A stretch of DNA of 64,000 nucleotides, from the NCBI GenBank assembly GCA_036365145.1, contig JAEOAD010000013.1, positions 44,085,001-44,149,000 on the forward strand, read 5' to 3'. Of this stretch, positions 30,295 to 40,287 are shown piece by piece; position 1 is the first letter of the stretch, and the number at the start of each line of letters is the position of its first letter. The stretch is from Orientallactaga sibirica. Its lineage: Eukaryota; Chordata; Mammalia; Rodentia; Dipodidae. The translations under genes were made by a program, and so were the position numbers. The notes beneath the pieces were generated by a model. It was not told the DNA's origin, made no database searches, and saw nothing but the letters and a program-made list of their open reading frames with translations.

Positions 30295-30735
30295 CACCAT
30301 GGTGCTGAGAAGAAGTAACAGAGGAGTGCTCAGCACTGAAACATCTCAAACCTACCTTCCAAGGTTCAGGTCCATTGCAGAAGAGGGGGTGGAACGAATG
30401 TAAGAGCCAAAGGAAGAGTAGGACTCCTTACAACGTGCTCCTCCAGACAAAATGGCCTGGATATTCATGACCTCACAGTGCCTGATACTACCTACACAAG
30501 ACCATCATAATAGGAGGAAAAGATCATGACATCAAACTGAAAAGAGAGACTGATTGAGAGGGGGAGGGGATATGATAGAGAATGGAGTTTCAAAGGGGAA
30601 AGTGGGGGGGAGGGAAGTACCATGGGATATTGTCTACAATTAAAGAAGTTGTCAATAAAAAAAAGAAAAAAAAAGAACTATAAAAAAATAAATAATAAAA
30701 GCCACCTCTAATCCTAAAAAAAAAAAAGAAAAGAA
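30295..30735 (+). mobile_element. LINE-1 3' end inserted into a B2 SINE
   Basis: Begins caccatggtgctgagaaga, ends gttgtcaataaaaaaaag plus an A-rich tail. The 14-base duplication aagaaagtgccttt flanks it at 30281-30294 and 30736-30749. It is the sense-strand equivalent of the L1 tails at 49960 and 62185. Confidence 0.93.
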
Positions 30736-30778
30736 AAGAAAGTGCCTTTAATCACTGACCCATTTTTTAGCTCTGTTT
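30736..30778 (-). mobile_element. B2-type SINE, right piece
   Basis: Resumes aagaaagtgcctttaatcac after the L1 insertion. Confidence 0.88.
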
Positions 30779-30779
30779 G

Positions 30780-30966
30780 TTTATTTTATTTATTTAGTTG
30801 CAAGGAGAGAGAGAATGGGTGTGCCATGACCTAGTGCCACTGCATACTCAGACACGTGTGTCATTTTGTGCATCTGGCTTTACTTGTATACTGGAGAATT
30901 GAACTCATATCATCAGGCTTTCCAAGCAAGTGTATTTAACCAGTGAGCCATCCATCTCCTCAACCC
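30780..30966 (-). mobile_element. B2-type SINE
   Basis: gagagaatgggtgtgccatg to ccatccatctcctcaaccc. Confidence 0.9.
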
Positions 30967-30985
30967 CTGTTTGGTTTTTGTTTGT

Positions 30986-31068
30986 TGTTGTTTTGAGACA
31001 GGGTCTCACTCTTTAACCTAGACTGACCTCAAACATGTAATCTTCCTGCTTCAGCCTTCCAAGGGATG
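30986..31068 (-). mobile_element. Old B1-related SINE fragment
   Basis: gagacagggtctcactcttt to ccttccaaggg. Confidence 0.7.
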
Positions 31069-31078
31069 GCAAAATCTT

Positions 31079-31236
31079 TTTTTTGTTTTGTTTTGTTTTG
31101 TTTTTTGACATAGGGTCTCACTCTAGCTCAGGCTGACCTGGAATTCACTCTGTAGTCTCAGGGTGGCCTCAAACTCACAGCAATCCTCCTTCCTCTGCCT
31201 CCCAAGTGCTAGGATTAAAGGTGTGCACCACCAGCA
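31079..31236 (-). mobile_element. B1-type SINE
   Basis: Target duplication gcaaaatctt at 31069-31078 and 31237-31246. Confidence 0.94.
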
Positions 31237-31283
31237 GCAAAATCTTATCATTAGACCATTTGGATGTTAAAAAAGTGGGGACA

Positions 31284-31472
31284 CGCCTTTAATCCCAGCA
31301 TTCAGGAGGCAAGGTAGGAGGATCGCCATGAGTTCAAGGCCACCCTGAGATTACATAGCTAATTCCAGGTCAGCCTGGGCTAGAGTGAGACCCTACCTCG
31401 CAAAACCGAAAAATGAAAGAAAGAAAAAGAAAGAAAAAGAAAGAAAAGAAAAGAAAAGAAAAGAAAAGAAAG
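31284..31472 (+). mobile_element. B1-type SINE, 5'-truncated, expanded tail
   Basis: Starts at cgcctttaatccc. Duplication aaaagtggggaca at 31271-31283 and 31473-31485 encloses the SINE and its GAAA array. Confidence 0.94.
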
Positions 31473-31476
31473 AAAA
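31411..31476. repeat. (GAAA)n/(GAAAA)n microsatellite
   Basis: Expanded tail of the 5'-truncated B1 at 31284; it stops at the target duplication. Confidence 0.95.
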
Positions 31477-31741
31477 GTGGGGACAGTAAGAAAAAAAAAG
31501 ACCCAAGGAGAGAGGCTATAGTTGTGTCTGCAGTATGCCAAGCATTGTCCAAGAGTTTTCTGTATATTATCTTGCCTGGCATCATGGAAGTCAGAATTGG
31601 TGCAGGGATTCAAATTCTTTCCCTTTCAATTATGTAACATATATACATTGTTTCAAAAAATGTTTTTGGCAATACAGAACAGTGTAATTTGATCAATTAA
31701 ATGTCACTGCATCATTATAAGTGTTTGGTTTTCCACCACAG

Positions 31742-31873
31742 GGTGTTGGTACAGCCATCGGAGAGCTGCCTCCATATTTCATGGCCAGGGCAGCTCGCCT
31801 GTCTGGTGCTGAACCAGATGATGAAGAGTATCAGGAATTTGAAGAGATGCTGGAACATGCAGAGGCTGCCCAA
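31742..31873 (+). CDS. VMP1: VMP1 internal coding exon (probably exon 7)
   Basis: This exon has 44 codons in phase 0, starting [20 protein letters not shown] and ending [11 protein letters not shown]. It continues directly from the W that ends exon 21783-21947. The segment carries the start of the conserved VTT/DedA-type domain. The G-E-L-P-P-Y-F-x-A-R stretch (exon residues 7-16) corresponds to a re-entrant membrane region important in the DedA/TMEM41B/VMP1 superfamily. It is followed by a strongly acidic linker rich in D and E (residues 24-41). The acceptor is ttttccaccacag and the donor is caa|gtaaga. The next VMP1 exon, expected to begin with DFASRAKL, was not found to the right, so it should lie beyond base 64000. 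The first G-V is G-I in human as I recall it, a conservative change. Read-through past the donor gives a short artificial tail that is not part of the protein. Confidence 0.97.
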
Positions 31874-32161
31874 GTAAGAACAGTGCGGGGAACAGAACAC
31901 TGATCCCCAAAGAGGTCACTATTGAGGTGAAATTGTTAATAGTTATGCTAAGAAAGAAACTGCCAACATCAAGACAAAATAAAGTATGACTTGGGATAGA
32001 ATATTTCAAAAAGCTAAAAAATTAAAAATGGTGCTGGGGCTAGGAGTGTAGTGTGTGCCTAGCATGCATGATTCCCAATACCACAAGTGTGAGTGTGTTA
32101 ATATAACACAGTAGAGGAAAATGTTTTCTGCAAACAAATTGCTAACAAAAAGATAAGAAGG

Positions 32162-32330
32162 GTTGGAGATGGCTTAGCAATTAGGGCCTTTGGTCTACAA
32201 AGCCAAAGGATCCAGGCCCCATGTAAGCCACATGCACAAGGGGGTGCATACATCTGGAGTTCGTTTGCAGTGGCTGGAGGCTCTGGCGAACCCATTCTCT
32301 CAAATAAATAAATAAAATATATTTTTTTTA
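32162..32330 (+). mobile_element. B2-type SINE
   Basis: ttggagatggcttagcaatt; missing tccccaggac; tail aaataaataaaata. Confidence 0.9.
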
Positions 32331-32373
32331 AGTCCTGAGACAAAGAGTTAAGAAGAAGAAAAAAGATAAGAAG

Positions 32374-32528
32374 CAGCCAGGCGTGGTGGCACATGCCTTT
32401 AATCCCAGCTCTCAGGAGGCAGAGGTTGGAGGATCACTGTGAGTTCAAGGCCATCCTGAGACTGTGTAGTGAATTCCAGGTCAGCCTGGGCTAGAGGAAG
32501 AGCCTACCTCCAAAAACCAAAAACAAAA
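32374..32528 (+). mobile_element. B1-type SINE
   Basis: cagccaggcgtggtggcaca to ccaaaaacc. Confidence 0.93.
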
Positions 32529-32639
32529 AAAGACAAGAGGCCATCTTTTCCCCCTAAGAACCTGTAAAATGTCACATCTTTGAAAAAAGGAAAGAAATAA
32601 AATACATTACTTAGTAGCCTAAACTCTTTTATTTTTATT

Positions 32640-32746
32640 TATTTATTTATTTATTTATTTATTTTATTTTTGGCCTTGAACTCTTGATCCTCCTGCCTTA
32701 GCCTTTCCAGTGCTGGAACTACAGGTGTGCTCCACCACAGCCAGCT
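32640..32746 (-). mobile_element. Old B1-related SINE
   Basis: (TTTA)n then ggccttgaactcttgatcct to ccacagccagc. Confidence 0.75.
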
Positions 32747-32979
32747 ATGGCCATTTTAGGGATGGCCATTCCTCCCTTGACTGTAGCCTTAGTACTTCTA
32801 TATTTAATAACTAACCCACAGTGATCATAACTGCAAAGATGTTTGCTGAGTTAACATACAAAATTATTATGTGGTCTTAAATAGTTATTAAAGCTTTAAA
32901 CTAGTAAGCAATATGTGATATTGCACTTGACAATATTTGGGATTTATTTCTTTTTTAATTAATTAATTCATTTATTTAT

Positions 32980-32980
<1 letters not shown>

Positions 32981-33029
<49 letters not shown>
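32981..33029. repeat. (TTAG)n microsatellite
   Basis: About 12 units of TTAG, the diverged T-rich tail of the minus-strand B1 at 33030. Confidence 0.95.
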
Positions 33030-33030
<1 letters not shown>

Positions 33031-33173
33031 GGTTTTTTGAAGTAGGGTCTTACTCTAGCCCAGGCTGACCTGGAATTCACTATGTAGTCTCAGAGTGGCC
33101 TCAAACTCATAGTGATCTTCCTACCTCTGCCTCCCCAGTGCTAGAACTAAAGACATACACCACCACACCCAGC
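33030..33173 (-). mobile_element. B1-type SINE
   Basis: ttttgaagtagggtcttact to ccaccacacccagc. Confidence 0.94.
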
Positions 33174-33191
33174 TGGATTGTTTTATTATAT

Positions 33192-33385
33192 GTTATTTTT
33201 ATTTATTTATTAGAGAGAGAGAGGGAAAGAGAATGGGCACGCCAGATCCTTCTAGCCATTGCAAACAAACTCCAGATGCATGTGCCACCATGTGCATCAG
33301 GCTTACCTGGGATCTGGAGAATCGAACCTGAGTTCTTAGGCTTTGCTGGCAAGCACCTTAATCACTAAGCCATCTCTCCAGCCCT
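33192..33385 (-). mobile_element. B2-type SINE
   Basis: tttatttatttattagagag to ccatctctccagccc. Confidence 0.94.
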
Positions 33386-33567
33386 TTTTTCTTTTCTTTT
33401 TTTTTTTTTTTTGTTTGTTTGTTTTTGTTTTTTTGTTTTTCGAGGTATGGTCTCACACTGGTCCAGGAATTAGCTATGTAGTCTCAGGGTGGCCTCAAAC
33501 TCCTGGCAATCCTCTTACCTTTGCCTCCCAATGCTGGGATTAAAGGTGTGTGCCACCACACCCAGCC
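33386..33567 (-). mobile_element. B1-type SINE
   Basis: tttttcgaggtatggtctca to ccaccacacccagcc. Confidence 0.93.
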
Positions 33568-33814
33568 TTTTCTTTCTTTTTCTTTTTTTTTTTTTTTTTT
33601 TTTTTTTATATTTATTTCTTTGAGAGTGACAGAGAGAGAAAGAGGCAGACAGAGAGAAAGAGAGAGAATGGGCACACCAGGGCCTCCAAACGAACTCCAG
33701 ATGCATGCGCCACCTTGTGCATCTGGCTTATGTTGGTCCTAGGGAATTGAGCCTCGAATCAGGGTCCTTAGGCTTCATAGGCAAGCATTTAACCACTAAG
33801 CCATCTCTCCAGCC
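33568..33814 (-). mobile_element. B2-type SINE with T tail
   Basis: T run 33581-33607; the head is followed by a C-rich patch. Confidence 0.94.
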
Positions 33815-33830
33815 CCCCCCCGCCCGCCCC

Positions 33831-33966
33831 TGAGTTTAGGTTTCGTACTAACTTAGACTGGCTTGGAATTCACTGTGTAGTCTCAGGGTAGCCTTGAACG
33901 CACAGCGATCCTCCTACCTCTGCCTCCCAAGTGCTGGGATTAAAGGCATGTGCCATCATGCCCAGC
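33831..33966 (-). mobile_element. B1-type SINE
   Basis: gagtttaggtttcgtactaa to catcatgcccagc. Confidence 0.9.
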
Positions 33967-33969
33967 TGA

Positions 33970-34195
33970 ATTATTTTTTATATTTTTTATTTTATTTGAC
34001 TTATTTGAGAGAAAGATAAAAAGAGGGAGATGAGGGGGTGGAGAATGGGCACGATAGGGCCTTCAGCCACTGCAAATGAACTCCAGACACATGCACCACC
34101 TTGTACATCTGGTTTACGTGGATCCTGGGTAATCGAACCTGGGTCCTTTGGCTTTGTAGGCAAGCACCTTAAGTGCTAAGCCATCTCTCCAGCCC
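33970..34195 (-). mobile_element. B2-type SINE
   Basis: gagaatgggcacgatagggc to ccatctctccagccc. Confidence 0.94.
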
Positions 34196-34689
34196 TAGAT
34201 TATTTATCAGTTACCTGTGCTGAATAACACAGTCCCCCTAATATTCAGTGGTTTCAAATGAGCACACCCATTCCTATTGCTCATAGATGTACAGTAAGGG
34301 GCTCACCTCTATGTATAATAGGTGGCTCGCCACAATACCTTCCAAAGATTCCATCTGTAGCACTCCCTACATTGGCTAGAATGACTATATGACTCATTTC
34401 ATTCTTTGGAGTTTTTTTATTTGGGAAGTATAAATAGAGCTTATTGCCATCTAAAGCTTAATTCCCCAAACTCAGATCTGGAATTTGCTGAAGAAGAAAA
34501 TCATGCTTCATCTTATTTATATATCATTTGAGTGCTTGAAGACTTCGACCACTTAGTCTTTACCTATTAAAGTAATCTTTTTCTTTCTTTTGTTTTGATT
34601 GCTTGGGGAGTGTGGTGTATGCACGTGAAGGTGTGCATAAAGCGCCCCATGAGTTTGCCTGCAAAGCAGAATGTTGGTGGCCCTCTCCT
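34196..34689. other. Unique intronic DNA
   Basis: Nothing recognised. Confidence 0.55.
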
Positions 34690-34908
34690 TCATTCTTCTG
34701 CCCATGCTTATTTGAGCTGGAATCTCTTACTGATCCTGGAGCTTGTCATCTTTTCTCTATGAGCTTTGGCTATTTCTGGATTTCTACTCCCCTATGGGAT
34801 TGGGGTTACAGGTGCATGAGGCCACACCCAGCTGTTACATGTGGGTTCTGGAGAGTTGAACTCAAGCAGTCTTGGGCCTTCTTGCTTGCACAGGAACTCC
34901 AGCCCAGA
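34690..34908 (-). mobile_element. Old rodent SINE remnant
   Basis: gttacatgtgggttctggag and tgaactcaagcagtc recall B4/RSINE-type heads; low identity. Confidence 0.5.
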
Positions 34909-34926
34909 GTAAAAATCTTTCTTGGA

Positions 34927-35076
34927 AACTGGAGAGATGGCTTAACAGCTAAAGCACTTGCCTGTGAAGCCTAAGAACCCAGGTTCAATTCCTCAGCACT
35001 CACATAATCCAGATGCACAAGGTCTCACATGTGTCTGGAGTTGGTATGCAGTGGCTAGAGGCCCTGTTGCACCCAT

Positions 35077-35117
<41 letters not shown>

Positions 35118-35157
35118 GTCTCTCTCTCTCTCTCTCTAATAAATAAGTAAATAAATT
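34927..35157 (+). mobile_element. B2-type SINE
   Basis: aaactggagagatggcttaa; tract expanded as (TCTG)n. Confidence 0.95.
35079..35118. repeat. (TCTG)n microsatellite
   Basis: Ten TCTG units in the pyrimidine region of the B2-type SINE at 34927. Confidence 0.95.
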
Positions 35158-35269
35158 TAAATAGTCTTTAAAACATCTTTCTCATTTCTTCTTCTGGCCC
35201 GGATTATTTTAGTTATGTGTGTGGTGTATATGTATATTCATGAATGTAATCATGCATGTGCGATGGCTG

Positions 35270-35546
35270 TGTGTGGAGGTCAGAAGACAGCATTGGATAT
35301 GAGTCCTTGCCTTACACTTTGTTTGAGGTGGAGGTTACTCATTGATCCCACTGTATTCACAAGGCTATCTGGCCCACAGGCTTCCAGATGATTCTCTCCT
35401 CTCTGCTTCTCTTCTCACTGTAGATACACCAAGATTACAAACACCCTCTGCAGTGTCTGGCTTTCCATGGGCTCTGGGGATCCAAACTCTGGCACTCAAG
35501 CTTGCATGGCAAGTGCTTTATCCACTGAGTCATCTCCCAACCCTAG
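35270..35546 (-). mobile_element. Old rodent retroposon
   Basis: gtgtggaggtcagaagacag, gctctggggatccaaactct and tgagtcatctcccaaccc are typical of an older rodent SINE family, not named here. Confidence 0.6.
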
Positions 35547-35799
35547 TTTAGCTACTCTTTGACTGGATCCAACTTCATCTGTTTCAAGCCATAGAAACTA
35601 GCTGTACACAATACTTCCAATGGTTATGAGGTGTGGGTGTATGTATCCTATGAAAACCAATAATTATAAGAACTATTTTGGGATAAAGCATACATTACTG
35701 ATTCTATAATTTCATATTTGCTTATATTGAAAAGTCAAGGAAGCAAAATATACACATTCTATTTAATGTTTATTGGGGGGGTTATTTTGTTGTTTTATT

Positions 35800-35965
35800 T
35801 GTTTGTTTGTTTGTTTTGTTTTGTTTTTTTCCAAGTAGGATCTCACTCTAGTTCAGGCTGACCTGGAATTCACTATGTAGTCTCAGGGTGGCCTTCAGCT
35901 CTCAGTGATCCTTCTACCTCTGCCTCCCAAGTGCTGGGATTAAAGGCGTACGCCACCATGCCTGG
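35800..35965 (-). mobile_element. B1-type SINE
   Basis: tccaagtaggatctcactct to ccaccatgcctggc. Confidence 0.94.
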
Positions 35966-36036
35966 CTTTTATTTTTTGTTTGTTTGTTTGTTTGTTTGTT
36001 TGTCTTGGGGGGGTTGTAGGTAAAAATGTATGTGTA

Positions 36037-36176
36037 TTTAGCTGGACATGGTGGCGCATGCCTTTAATCCCAGCACTCAGGAAGCAGAGGTAGGAGGAGT
36101 TCAAGGCTACCCTGTGACTACATAATGAATTCCAAGTCAGCCTGAGCTAGAGTGAAATCCTGCCTCAAAAAAATTT
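36037..36176 (+). mobile_element. B1-type SINE (copy 1 of tandem duplication)
   Basis: tagctggacatggtggcgca with private deletion ggtaggaggagttcaagg. Confidence 0.93.
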
Positions 36177-36244
36177 TAATTATTATTTTATTAATTTATT
36201 TACAGGTAGAAAGAGAAGGGGTTGTAGGTAAAAATGTATGTGTA

Positions 36245-36387
36245 TTTAGCTGGACATGGTGGCGCATGCCTTTAATCCCAGCACTCAGGAAGCAGAGGTA
36301 GGAGAGGGAGTTCAAGGCTACCCTGTGACTACATAATGAATTCCAAGTCAGCCTGAGCTAGAGTGAAATCCTGCCTCAAAAAAATTT
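36245..36387 (+). mobile_element. B1-type SINE (copy 2 of tandem duplication)
   Basis: Same element and same private changes as 36037-36176. Confidence 0.93.
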
Positions 36388-36573
36388 TAATTATTATTTT
36401 ATTAATTTATTTACAGGTAGAAAGAGAATGAGAATGAGTGTGCCAGGGCCCCTTGCCATTGCAAACAAACCCCAAATGCATCTGGCTTTGTATAGGTACT
36501 GAGGAATCAAACCCAGATGTTCGGGCTTTGCAAGCAAGCACCTTTAACTGCTGAGACATCTCTCCAGCCCACC
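36388..36573 (-). mobile_element. B2-type SINE
   Basis: gaatgagtgtgccagggccc to catctctccagccc. Confidence 0.92.
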
Positions 36574-36574
36574 A

Positions 36575-36772
36575 ATTTTATTCACTTGAGAGAGAGAAAA
36601 AAAAAGAAGCAGATAGAGAGAAATGGGCACACCAGGGCCTTCAGCCACTGCAAACAAACTCCAGATGCATGCACTACCTTGTGCATCTGGCTTATGTGGG
36701 TCCTGGGGAATCAAACCTAGGTTCTTATGCTTTGCAGGCAAGAGTCTTAACTGCTAAGCCATCTCTCCAGCC
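36575..36772 (-). mobile_element. B2-type SINE
   Basis: tattcacttgagagagagaa to ccatctctccagccc. Confidence 0.94.
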
Positions 36773-36779
36773 CCATTTT

Positions 36780-36924
36780 TGCTTTTTTGAGGTAGGGTCT
36801 TACTCTAGCACAGGCTAACCTGGAATTCACTATTATTCTCAGGGTGGCCTGGAACTCTTAGCAATCCTCCTACTTCTGCTTTCCAAGTGCTGAGATTAAA
36901 GGTATTTGCCAGCACGCCCAGCTC
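36780..36924 (-). mobile_element. B1-type SINE
   Basis: tttgaggtagggtcttactc to agcacgcccagc. Confidence 0.93.
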
Positions 36925-37284
36925 CAACTCAGTTTTCTGACTCTTGTGATTGGTGTTGCAATATTTTTACCTAGTTTAATACAATAATGAAGAGCTAATT
37001 GACTTTTATATCAATTAATTTTATCTGTTCTTTTTATTTATTTTTGCGTATGTGTGTGCATATGTAATGTGGTTGTGTTCACTTGCAATGGACTCGCTCG
37101 CCTGTGGTGGCAGAAGTGGAACTTCAGGTGACCATCTTCTTCCTGGGCTTGTTGAACCACAGTCCCTTAGTCACAGTTTCCAGAGCTTGCGGGTCCCCTC
37201 GATTCACTAATGTCTGTTCCCCAGCTGGACTGGGGTTCCAAGTGTACATAGCTATGCCCAGCTTGTTTAAGGCCAGATCTCCCT
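36925..37284. other. Intronic DNA with a locally GC-rich patch
   Basis: 37083-37270 is richer in GC than its surroundings and contains tatgcccagc like an old SINE head; not classified. Confidence 0.4.
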
Positions 37285-37410
37285 GCACTTGTGGAGGCAG
37301 AGGTAGGAGGACTGCTGTGAGTTTGAGGCCATCTGGGGACTACAGAGTGAGTTATAGGTCAGCCCAGGCTAGAGTGAGACTCTATCTCAAAAAAAAAAAA
37401 AAAAAAAAAG
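37285..37410 (+). mobile_element. B1-type SINE
   Basis: cacttgtggaggcagaggta to long A tail; head missing. Confidence 0.88.
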
Positions 37411-37439
37411 AGAAGAGAAAGAGAGAAAAAACTGACTCG

Positions 37440-37540
37440 CTTGGAAGCTAGGCTAGAGGATCACAAGCCTGTCTGGGCTATAGAGTGAGTTCAAGGCCTG
37501 CATCCTGCATGGACAACTTAGATTTGTGTCTCAAAATGAA
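37440..37540 (+). mobile_element. Old B1-related SINE
   Basis: ggaagctaggctagaggatc to ttgtgtctcaaaa. Confidence 0.6.
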
Positions 37541-37620
37541 AAGTAAAACATCATTATCAAGTGTTTTGATACATATAAACAAAATAAAAGGAAGCTGAGG
37601 CTGAAATTCACAGTATAATC

Positions 37621-37803
37621 TTTTTTTTTTTTTTTTTTTTTTTTTTTGCTTGCTTGTTTATTGGTTTATTTTTGAGGAGGGTCTCAAGTAGCCCAGGCTG
37701 GACACAAACTTGCTACACAGTTGACAATGACCCTGAACTCCTGATTCTCTTGCCTCCATCTCCCAAGTGTTAGGATTATAGCTATGTACCACCTTGTCTG
37801 ATT
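37621..37803 (-). mobile_element. Old B1-related SINE with T tail
   Basis: gaggagggtctcaagtagcc to ccaccttgtctg. Confidence 0.75.
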
Positions 37804-37989
37804 TGATTCTGGTTTTATAGGAACATATCTGCAAAGAAAATAGTCTATAACATGGTGGTTATTAGTCCTACTTGATGAGTAGGTGTGTAGGCATTCATTT
37901 TTCATTCTGTAATACTTTTGGAATGCAACAATCTTATTACTAAGCACTTGTATAATTAAAAATATGCAAATCTGTAAAAAATAATGAAA

Positions 37990-38110
37990 ACAGCTGGGTG
38001 TAGTGGTGCACGTCTTTAATCCCAGCACTGGGAGGCGGAGGTAGGAGGATCGCCATGAGTTCAAGGCCACCCTGAGACTACATAGTGAATTCCAGGTCAG
38101 CCCAAAAACC
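37990..38110 (+). mobile_element. B1-type SINE, 3'-truncated
   Basis: agctgggtgtagtggtgcac; jumps from caggtcagcc to ccaaaaacc. Confidence 0.92.
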
Positions 38111-38727
38111 AATATAAATAATAAATAAAAGAAAAGTTACCTGAACTCTTTTCAATTGTGTCTTGCTGCTGCTTGTGATTTTAAAGTTATTCAGTAATCA
38201 CTTTTGCAAGGTTTCAAAATCTCCCTGCCATTGGTGCTGGGATTTGCTCATATAGACGGATGTAAAACCCTCAGTATGATAGGAGCAAAAACAATGGGGA
38301 AAAGTTAGACCAACTATAGAGAAAACACCAAATTAAGTTAAATTGAGTAGCTATGAAAGACTTGAAAATAGTTGTAAAATGTGTTTTTTATTCTTGAAGG
38401 TAAAAGTCTCTAGTGGCATAAATTTATCAGCAGGAAAAGAAAAAAAAAAACTTGGCACTGATTGCTTTGCCATGTGTTTCCCAAGTAGGTTAAAGGGTAT
38501 GTGTAGATTTTACTGGGAAACTGTTACTCTGTGATACTCTTAAAGCTAATTATTTGCTTAAATTATTTGCTTCTAACTAATGTTTGAATATTTTCAGGGG
38601 AAAAACAATAATGAATGTTTATTTGTATTCTGATTCCTTATAATTGCATTATTTATTTTGTAAGTACTAAATTAAGATTAGGCAGAATTTTTCCAATGAA
38701 CTGATTTGCTTTCACTCTTGGCCGGCT
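38111..38727. other. Unique intronic DNA, ~600-bp SINE-free island
   Basis: AT-rich, no exon-like frame. Confidence 0.6.
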
Positions 38728-38754
38728 TGCTTGCTTTTCTTTCTTTCTTTCTTT

Positions 38755-38787
<33 letters not shown>

Positions 38788-38790
38788 TTC
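38728..38790. repeat. (CTTT)n microsatellite
   Basis: Precedes the minus-strand B1 at 38823. Confidence 0.93.
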
Positions 38791-38794
38791 TTTT

Positions 38795-38943
38795 TTTTTT
38801 ATTGTTGTTGTTGTTGTTTTGTTTTTGGAGGTAGGGTCTCACTCTAGCCCAAGCTGACCTAGAATTTATTAATGATGTAGTCTCAGACTGGCCTCAAACT
38901 CATAGTGATCCTCCCGAGTGTTGGAATTAAAGGCATGCCCAGC
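38795..38943 (-). mobile_element. B1-type SINE
   Basis: tttggaggtagggtctcact to ggcatgcccagcc; part deleted near the head. Confidence 0.9.
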
Positions 38944-38949
38944 CTTTTT

Positions 38950-39177
38950 TTTTTTCTTTCTTTCTTTCTTTTAATATTTTATTTATTTCAGAGAGAGAGA
39001 AAGAGGCAGATAGAGAAAGAATGGGCATGCCGGAGCCTTCAGCCACTGTAAATGAACTCAAACTCCAGATGCATGTGCCACCTTGTGCATCTGGCTTATG
39101 TGAGTCTTGGGGAATTGAACCTGGGTCCTTTGGCTTCGCAGGCAAGTGCCTTAACCACTAAGCCATCTCTCTAGCCC
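38950..39177 (-). mobile_element. B2-type SINE
   Basis: tattttatttatttcagaga to ccatctctctagccc; contains a small duplication aactcaaactcc. Confidence 0.94.
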
Positions 39178-39279
39178 TGTTCTTGGCTTTCTATCATGTT
39201 TTTACTCAATGTCTATGGGAGGTAGGCATGAATATGACCTTGAACAATTTTAATAACATCATTTATAAAAGTTGAGTTC

Positions 39280-39420
39280 GAGCTGGGCCTGGTGATACAC
39301 ACCTTTAATCCCAACACTTGGGAGCCAGAGGTAGGAGGATTGCTATGAGTTTGAGGCCACCCTGAAACTACATAGTAAATTTCAAGTCAGCTTGGGCTAG
39401 ACCCTACCTCGTAAAGGAAA
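39280..39420 (+). mobile_element. B1-type SINE
   Basis: agctgggcctggtgatacac; flanked by variants of aaaagttgagtt. Confidence 0.93.
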
Positions 39421-39432
39421 AAAAGTTGAATT

Positions 39433-39652
39433 TGGGTTTGGAAAAATGACTTAGCAGTTAAAATCCTTGCCTGCAAAGCCTAAGTATCCAAGCTGATTCT
39501 CCAACATAAAGCCAGATAGATGCACAATGTGGTGCGTGCATCTGAAGTTTGTTTCCAGTAGCCAAAGGCTCTGGTGTACCCATTCTCATGCTCTCTATCT
39601 TTTTCTCTTTCTCTCACTTCTTTCTCTCTCATAAATAAACAATACAAATAAT
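39433..39652 (+). mobile_element. B2-type SINE
   Basis: ggtttggaaaaatgacttag; next target copy at 39653. Confidence 0.9.
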
Positions 39653-39665
39653 AAAAGTTGAGTTC

Positions 39666-39812
39666 TAAGTAAGCATGGTGGCTCACACCAGTAATCTCAG
39701 CACTCAGGAGGCTGAGACTGGAGAATTCCTATGAGTTCAAAGCTAGCCTGGCCTACATGGTGAGCTCAGGATAGTCTGGACTATAGAGTAATTTATGAGA
39801 CTGTCTCAAAAG
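39666..39812 (+). mobile_element. Old B1-type SINE
   Basis: taagcatggtggctcacacc to ctgtctcaaaag. Confidence 0.85.
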
Positions 39813-39823
39813 AACATCAACCA

Positions 39824-39890
39824 GGGCTGGAGAGACTGCTTAGTGGTTAGGGCTCTTGCTTGCAAAGCCAAAGGATATTTCTTTTAAAAA
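39824..39890 (+). mobile_element. B2-type SINE head, truncated
   Basis: cagggctggagagactgctt; stops after ccaaaggata. Flanks aagaacatcaacca / aagagcatcagcca look like its target duplication. Confidence 0.82.
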
Positions 39891-39929
39891 AAGAGCATCA
39901 GCCAAAAGGTGGTTTTGTTTTGTTTGTTT

Positions 39930-40035
39930 GTTTTTTATTTTGGAGGTAGGGTCTTGCTTTTCCCCAGGCTGACTGACCTGTAATTCACTATGTAGTCTCA
40001 GGCTGGGCTCAAACTCACAATGATTCTCCTACCTA
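39930..40035 (-). mobile_element. B1-type SINE, 5'-truncated
   Basis: ttggaggtagggtcttgctt to tctcctaccta. Confidence 0.88.
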
Positions 40036-40065
40036 ATTGAAAAACAAATAAAGAAGAAGAAGAAA

Positions 40066-40172
40066 ATAGGGCTTGAGGGATAGCTTAGTAGATAAGGCGC
40101 TTGCCTTCAAAACCAAAGTATCCAAGTTCAGTTCCCCAGAATCCACGTAAAAGCCAGATGTAGTAAATAAAT
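40066..40172 (+). mobile_element. B2-type SINE, deleted
   Basis: gggcttgagggatagcttag; jumps from gccagatg to tagtaaataaataac. Confidence 0.88.
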
Positions 40173-40287
40173 AACATTTTATATATATATAGCTTTTTTG
40201 CTTTTCAGAAATCTTTAGTAGTCAATAGTCTATGCTGTGAAATCCACAGTATTTATTTGGTTCAGACCTACAAAACATTCTTAAATA

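Larger units (their letters stand above)
21948..31741 (+). other. VMP1: VMP1 complete intron, 9,794 bp
   Basis: Bounded by GT (gtaaga at 21948) and AG (at 31740-31741) between two in-frame exons. It contains the U6 retropseudogene, about 30 SINEs, an L2 fragment and a nested L1 tail. Confidence 0.93.
36010..36428. repeat. Recent tandem segmental duplication, unit ~210 bp
   Basis: Copy 1 is 36010-36217 and copy 2 is 36218-36428. Each holds ggggttgtaggtaaaaatg, a B1 element with the same private deletions, and a B2 tail ending acaggtagaaagagaa. By eye the copies differ only by a few bases where aggaggag in copy 1 is aggagaggg in copy 2. The right copy continues into the full minus-strand B2 at 36385-36573; the left copy stops mid-element. 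Confidence 0.92.

Noticed and set aside
30595..30665. End of a gene with its own polyadenylation site
   Set aside because: It is the shared 3' terminus of L1 copies, bounded by a target duplication.
32981..33029. CRISPR-like or telomere-like array
   Set aside because: Simple (TTAG)n with no spacers, grown from a SINE tail in a mammalian intron.
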